Shown here piece by piece: positions 5,090 through 6,012 of a stretch of 6,012 bases of DNA (the first letter of the stretch is position 1; the number at the start of each line of letters is the position of its first letter). Source of the DNA: Clostridia bacterium (GTDB lineage: Bacteria > Bacillota > Clostridia > Oscillospirales > Acutalibacteraceae); the NCBI GenBank assembly GCA_017382915.1, contig JAFNZJ010000089.1, positions 1 through 6,012 on the forward strand, written 5' to 3'. The notes beneath the pieces are model-generated. The model was not told the DNA's origin, ran no database searches, and saw only the letters and a program-made list of their open reading frames with translations. The position numbers and the translations under genes were made by a program.

Positions 5090-6012
5090 ATGGTTAAAGT
5101 TGCTATTAATGGTTTTGGTCGTATCGGCCGTCTGGCTTTCCGTCAGATGTTTGGTGCAGAAGGTTATGAGGTTGTTGCTATTAACGACCTTACCGATGCT
5201 AAGATGCTCGCACATCTTCTTAAGTATGACTCTGCTCAAGGCCGCTATGCTAAAGCAGACACCGTTGAAGCTAAAGACGGTGCTATCGTTGTTGACGGTA
5301 AAGAAATTAAAATCTATGCTGAAAAGAACGCTGCTGACCTTCCTTGGGGTGAAATTGGTGTTGACGTAGTTCTTGAGTGCACCGGTTTCTACTGCTCAAA
5401 GGATAAGGCTCAGGCTCACATCGATGCAGGTGCTAAAAAGGTTGTTATTTCTGCTCCCGCAGGTAAAGACCTTCCCACTATCGTTTACAGCGTAAACGAA
5501 AACACTCTTACTGCTGATGATAAAATCATCTCTGCTGCTTCCTGCACCACCAACTGCCTTGCTCCTATGGCTAAGGCTCTTAACGATTATGCTCCTATCC
5601 AGAGCGGTATCATGACCACTGTACACGCATTCACCGGCGACCAAATGGTTCTTGACGGTCCTCACAGAAAGGGTGACCTTCGCCGTGCACGTGCAGCTGC
5701 TGTTAACATTGTTCCTAACTCTACCGGTGCTGCTAAAGCAATTGGTCTTGTTATTCCTGAGCTTAACGGCAAGCTTATCGGTTCTGCACAGCGCGTTCCT
5801 GTTCCTACCGGTTCTACCACCCTTCTTGTTGCTGTTGTTAAGGGTAAGGATGTTACCGTTGAAGGCATCAACGCTGCTATGAAAGCTGCTTCTTCTGCTT
5901 CATTTGGTTACACCGAAGAGCAGTTAGTATCAAGCGATATTATCGGTATTACCTATGGTTCACTCTTTGATGCTACCCAGACTATGGTTGCTAAGATTGA
6001 TGATGATACCTA
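5090..6012 (+). CDS. gap: Glyceraldehyde-3-phosphate dehydrogenase, type I (3' end outside window)
   Basis: Glycolytic enzyme that oxidises glyceraldehyde-3-phosphate with phosphate and NAD+ to 1,3-bisphosphoglycerate in the cytoplasm. The frame is open from the ATG to the window edge, giving 307 of the usual ~335 residues; about 30 C-terminal residues are missing. Visible marks are the NAD-binding motif INGFGRIGR (6-14), D33 in AINDL, which favours NAD over NADP, the catalytic SCTTNCLAP with nucleophile C152, the base H179 in TVHAFTGDQ, the S-loop DGPHRKGDLRRARAAA, and NIVPNSTGAAKAIG followed by RVPVPTGSTT. All key catalytic residues are intact. It has its own promoter and a perfect Shine-Dalgarno site, and is unrelated to the upstream operon. 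Codon use is strongly biased (Ala almost all GCT with some GCA, and many GGT and GTT codons), unlike the neighbouring genes, which fits very high expression. Confidence 0.98.
   Translation, partial: MVKVAINGFGRIGRLAFRQMFGAEGYEVVAINDLTDAKMLAHLLKYDSAQGRYAKADTVEAKDGAIVVDGKEIKIYAEKNAADLPWGEIGVDVVLECTGFYCSKDKAQAHIDAGAKKVVISAPAGKDLPTIVYSVNENTLTADDKIISAASCTTNCLAPMAKALNDYAPIQSGIMTTVHAFTGDQMVLDGPHRKGDLRRARAAAVNIVPNSTGAAKAIGLVIPELNGKLIGSAQRVPVPTGSTTLLVAVVKGKDVTVEGINAAMKAASSASFGYTEEQLVSSDIIGITYGSLFDATQTMVAKIDDDT

Noticed and set aside
5100..5882. Leu/Val-rich + strand open frames and - strand frames within gap, resembling small membrane proteins
   Set aside because: They are out-of-frame readings of the GCT/GTT/CTT-rich gap codons; the true frame is gap from 5090, with intact catalytic motifs.

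Overview
The window looks like a piece of a low-GC Firmicutes chromosome. A gut-type member of Clostridia (Oscillospiraceae or Lachnospiraceae-like) is my inference, not something the sequence proves. The signs are AT-rich DNA, purine-rich Shine-Dalgarno sites (AGGAG, AAAGGAG, AGGAGG), two UUG start codons in a row, and clostridial-style protein families. I saw no mobile element, CRISPR array, tRNA or rRNA.

Positions 1-4416 (+ strand) hold four closely packed genes that read as one operon: the C-terminal third of a D-alanine--D-alanine ligase, a cation diffusion facilitator with a manganese-type metal signature, a HI0933/BaiN-family flavoprotein, and a COG2509-type FAD-dependent oxidoreductase. 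Gaps are only 4 to 18 bases, and each downstream gene has its own Shine-Dalgarno site. The operon promoter lies upstream of the window. A strong intrinsic-terminator hairpin for this operon (4518-4554) sits about 100 bases past the last stop codon, inside a gene on the opposite strand.

Positions 4397-4951 (- strand) hold a 184-residue protein that I cannot name. Its pattern resembles a degenerate GHKL/histidine-kinase ATPase core. It converges on the operon and overlaps its last gene by 20 bases.

Positions 4952-5089 are a divergent intergenic region with a good sigma-A-type promoter (TTGAAA, 17 bases, TAAAAT), a strong Shine-Dalgarno site and a Rex-operator-like palindrome. They lead into gap (5090 to the window end), a glycolytic NAD-type glyceraldehyde-3-phosphate dehydrogenase cut off by the window edge. 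Its codon choice differs sharply from its neighbours, as expected of a very highly expressed gene.

Taken together, this is ordinary housekeeping and accessory metabolism: cell-wall precursor synthesis, metal export, two poorly characterised flavoenzymes and central glycolysis. I did not find a convincing new multi-gene system. The points most worth checking are the terminator embedded in an antisense gene, the possible redox (Rex) control of gap, and the unnamed GHKL-like protein.
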